From assembly GCA_031258055.1 (NCBI GenBank), contig JAIRNM010000098.1:1-6726 (forward strand): a stretch of 6,726 nt of DNA, read 5' to 3'. This document shows, piece by piece, positions 5,953 to 6,726 of this stretch (within the stretch, counting starts at the first letter, position 1; each line of letters opens with the position of its first letter). This stretch comes from Bifidobacteriaceae bacterium. GTDB taxonomy: Bacteria > Actinomycetota > Actinomycetes > Actinomycetales > WQXJ01. Position numbers and translations under genes: made by a program. A model generated the notes under the pieces. It saw only the letters and a program-made list of their open reading frames with translations, was not told the DNA's origin and did no database searches.

Positions 5953-6495
5953 GTGAGCCTAGAAGCGGAGACCAAACGCCCCAGTTGGGATGAATACTTT
6001 GTCGGCCTGGTCAGCGCCGTCGCGGCGCGGGCGACCTGTGATCGCGGCCGCTCAGGTTGCCTGATAGTGCGCGACCGGCGAATCATTTGCACCGGTTACG
6101 TGGGCGCGCCGCCGGGCTTCGCGCATTGCGATGAGGCCGGTCATCTGTGGCGCAACGTCTTGGAGGACTCCGGCGCGATTAGGGCGCATTGCGTCCGCAC
6201 CATCCACGCCGAGCAGAACGCGCTGGCTCAGGCCGCCCGCTACGGGCTGGCGCTGGAGGGGACCACCGTTTACTGCTCAATGGAGCCATGCACCACCTGC
6301 GCCATGCTCTTGGTTTCGGTGGGCGTAGCCCGGGTGGTAGCGCTCAGGCGCTATCATGCTGCCGAACCGACCCGCACGCTGCTGCGAGAGGCAGGAATCC
6401 CCCTCGAAATCGTGTTCGACGAGGAAGCCTCCTACCCGCATCAAGCCACCGAACCCGCTCGCGCGCCCAGCCCACCGACAAACCAGCGGCCCTGA
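5953..6495 (+). CDS. Deoxycytidylate (dCMP) deaminase, ComEB-like
   Basis: This 180-residue cytoplasmic zinc enzyme should convert dCMP to dUMP, the precursor that thymidylate synthase uses for dTTP. The catalytic zinc ligands are H85 in HAEQNA and C113 and C116 in PCTTC, with E87 as proton shuttle. The dCMP-deaminase subtype, as opposed to cytidine or tRNA-adenosine deaminases, is shown by the substrate loop GYVGAPPGFAHC (48-59), an early Cys-rich segment RATCDRGRSGC (26-36) and the spacing of IRAHCVRTIHAEQNA (76-90). GYVGAPPG differs from the common GYNGAPPG by Val for Asn. The last 20 or so residues (Pro/Ala-rich) are a non-conserved tail. The GTG at 5953 gives a normal N-terminus, with SWDEYF as the usual start of the fold. 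It lies 41 bp after ppgK and may be co-transcribed or have its own leaderless promoter. Family very likely; activity inferred. Confidence 0.93.
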   Translation: MSLEAETKRPSWDEYFVGLVSAVAARATCDRGRSGCLIVRDRRIICTGYVGAPPGFAHCDEAGHLWRNVLEDSGAIRAHCVRTIHAEQNALAQAARYGLALEGTTVYCSMEPCTTCAMLLVSVGVARVVALRRYHAAEPTRTLLREAGIPLEIVFDEEASYPHQATEPARAPSPPTNQRP

Positions 6496-6530
6496 ACTGC
6501 TGGGGACGACGGCCGGACCTAGTGCAACAC

Positions 6531-6551
6531 CCGGATTGGCTTCCGGTCTTT
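6531..6551 (+). terminator. Weak intrinsic terminator candidate after the dCMP deaminase gene
   Basis: CCGGA (6531-6535) pairs with TCCGG (6542-6546) around a 6-nt loop and is followed by TCTTT (6547-6551). A short GC stem with a T-rich tail 35 bp after the stop codon is in the right place, but five pairs are few. Confidence 0.35.
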
Positions 6552-6587
6552 CAACGGAGGACAGGGCCGCGGGCGATCACCGTGTCC

Positions 6588-6605
6588 GGTTACTTCCAGG
6601 TAACT
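6588..6605. promoter_or_regulatory. Palindrome GGTTAC-N6-GTAACT (possible operator)
   Basis: GTTAC (6589-6593) and GTAAC (6600-6604) are perfect inverted 5-mers separated by 6 bp, with a further G-T pair outside. The site lies 28 bp before the -35 box of the promoter candidate at 6633-6661, a reasonable place for a regulator. I cannot match it to a known binding consensus. Confidence 0.3.
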
Positions 6606-6632
6606 CTCAGTTTCCTCGCGGTGCACCCCCAG

Positions 6633-6661
6633 TTGTCCTCCCGGCAACCTCCATGTAGAGT
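6633..6661 (+). promoter_or_regulatory. Promoter candidate for the gene beyond the right edge
   Basis: TTGTCC (6633-6638) and TAGAGT (6656-6661) match the -35 and -10 consensus at four of six bases each and are exactly 17 bp apart. Transcription would start near 6668 and run off the window, which fits the absence of a gene start in the last 231 bp. Confidence 0.4.
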
Positions 6662-6672
6662 CTTGTCCTTGT

Positions 6673-6722
6673 GCCCGTAGGCAAGTCAGCAAGCAGTTGG
6701 CTGCCAAGCGTCAGCTACGGGC
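6673..6722 (+). other. Stem-closed structured leader candidate at the right edge
   Basis: GCCCGTAG (6673-6680) and CTACGGGC (6715-6722) form a perfect 8-bp stem. Inside, GGCA (6680-6683) could pair with TGCC (6702-6705), or CAGC (6687-6690) with GCTG (6700-6703); these inner options are weak, and the first shares base 6680 with the outer stem. The stem begins about 5 nt after the predicted transcription start of the 6633-6661 promoter, so it would be the first structure of the mRNA leader or of a small RNA. It has no tRNA features and matches no riboswitch I know. Confidence 0.35.
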
Positions 6723-6726
6723 CGAC

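Noticed and set aside
5583..6092. - strand open frame of 169 codons across the ppgK/dCMP deaminase junction
   Set aside because: Arg-rich antisense of two confident genes, without motifs.
6673..6722. tRNA gene
   Set aside because: The 8-bp closing stem is acceptor-like, but the enclosed 34 nt are too short and lack D-, anticodon- and T-arm signatures such as GTTCRA.

Overview
This is a GC-rich window of ordinary bacterial chromosome. It looks like Actinomycetota. The best evidence is a textbook polyphosphate glucokinase (PpgK), an enzyme found mainly in actinobacteria. The GC-biased third codon positions, the GTG starts and several probable leaderless starts agree with that. No genus can be named from the sequence. 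There are no rRNA or tRNA genes, transposases or CRISPR arrays.

Layout from left to right. Bases 1-116 may be the tail of a + strand gene that began upstream. Bases 117-193 are a compact control region: two palindromes, the larger overlapping a -10 box (TATACT) that sits 7 nt before the ATG of the next gene. Next comes a + strand operon-like set: an ABC transporter ATPase (194-994), its FtsX/BceB-type permease (979-3007, split by a +1 frameshift near 2025-2042), and an aldo/keto reductase (3018-3950). A convergent SpoU/TrmH-family RNA methyltransferase (4764-3889, - strand) overlaps the reductase 3' end by 62 bp. A 337-bp divergent spacer (4765-5101) holds a short tandem GC-rich repeat. The + strand then carries ppgK (5102-5911) and a dCMP deaminase (5953-6495). 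The last 231 bp are non-coding, with a terminator-like hairpin, a palindrome, a promoter candidate and a stem that closes just before the window ends.

How the genes fit together. The ATPase and permease form one exporter or stress-sensing transporter. The permease has seven helices, a large extracellular domain and three more helices, which resembles BceB-type permeases and suggests handling of an envelope-active compound. This is inference, because no regulator or two-component system is visible. The frameshift means the transporter may be inactive in this strain, or that the sequence has an error; recoding is possible but less likely. The other genes are housekeeping: glucose phosphorylation from polyphosphate, dUMP supply for dTTP synthesis, RNA 2'-O-methylation and carbonyl reduction. 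I found no clear undescribed multi-gene system. The points most worth checking are the frameshift site, the operator array, the 4816-4875 repeat and the leader at the right edge.
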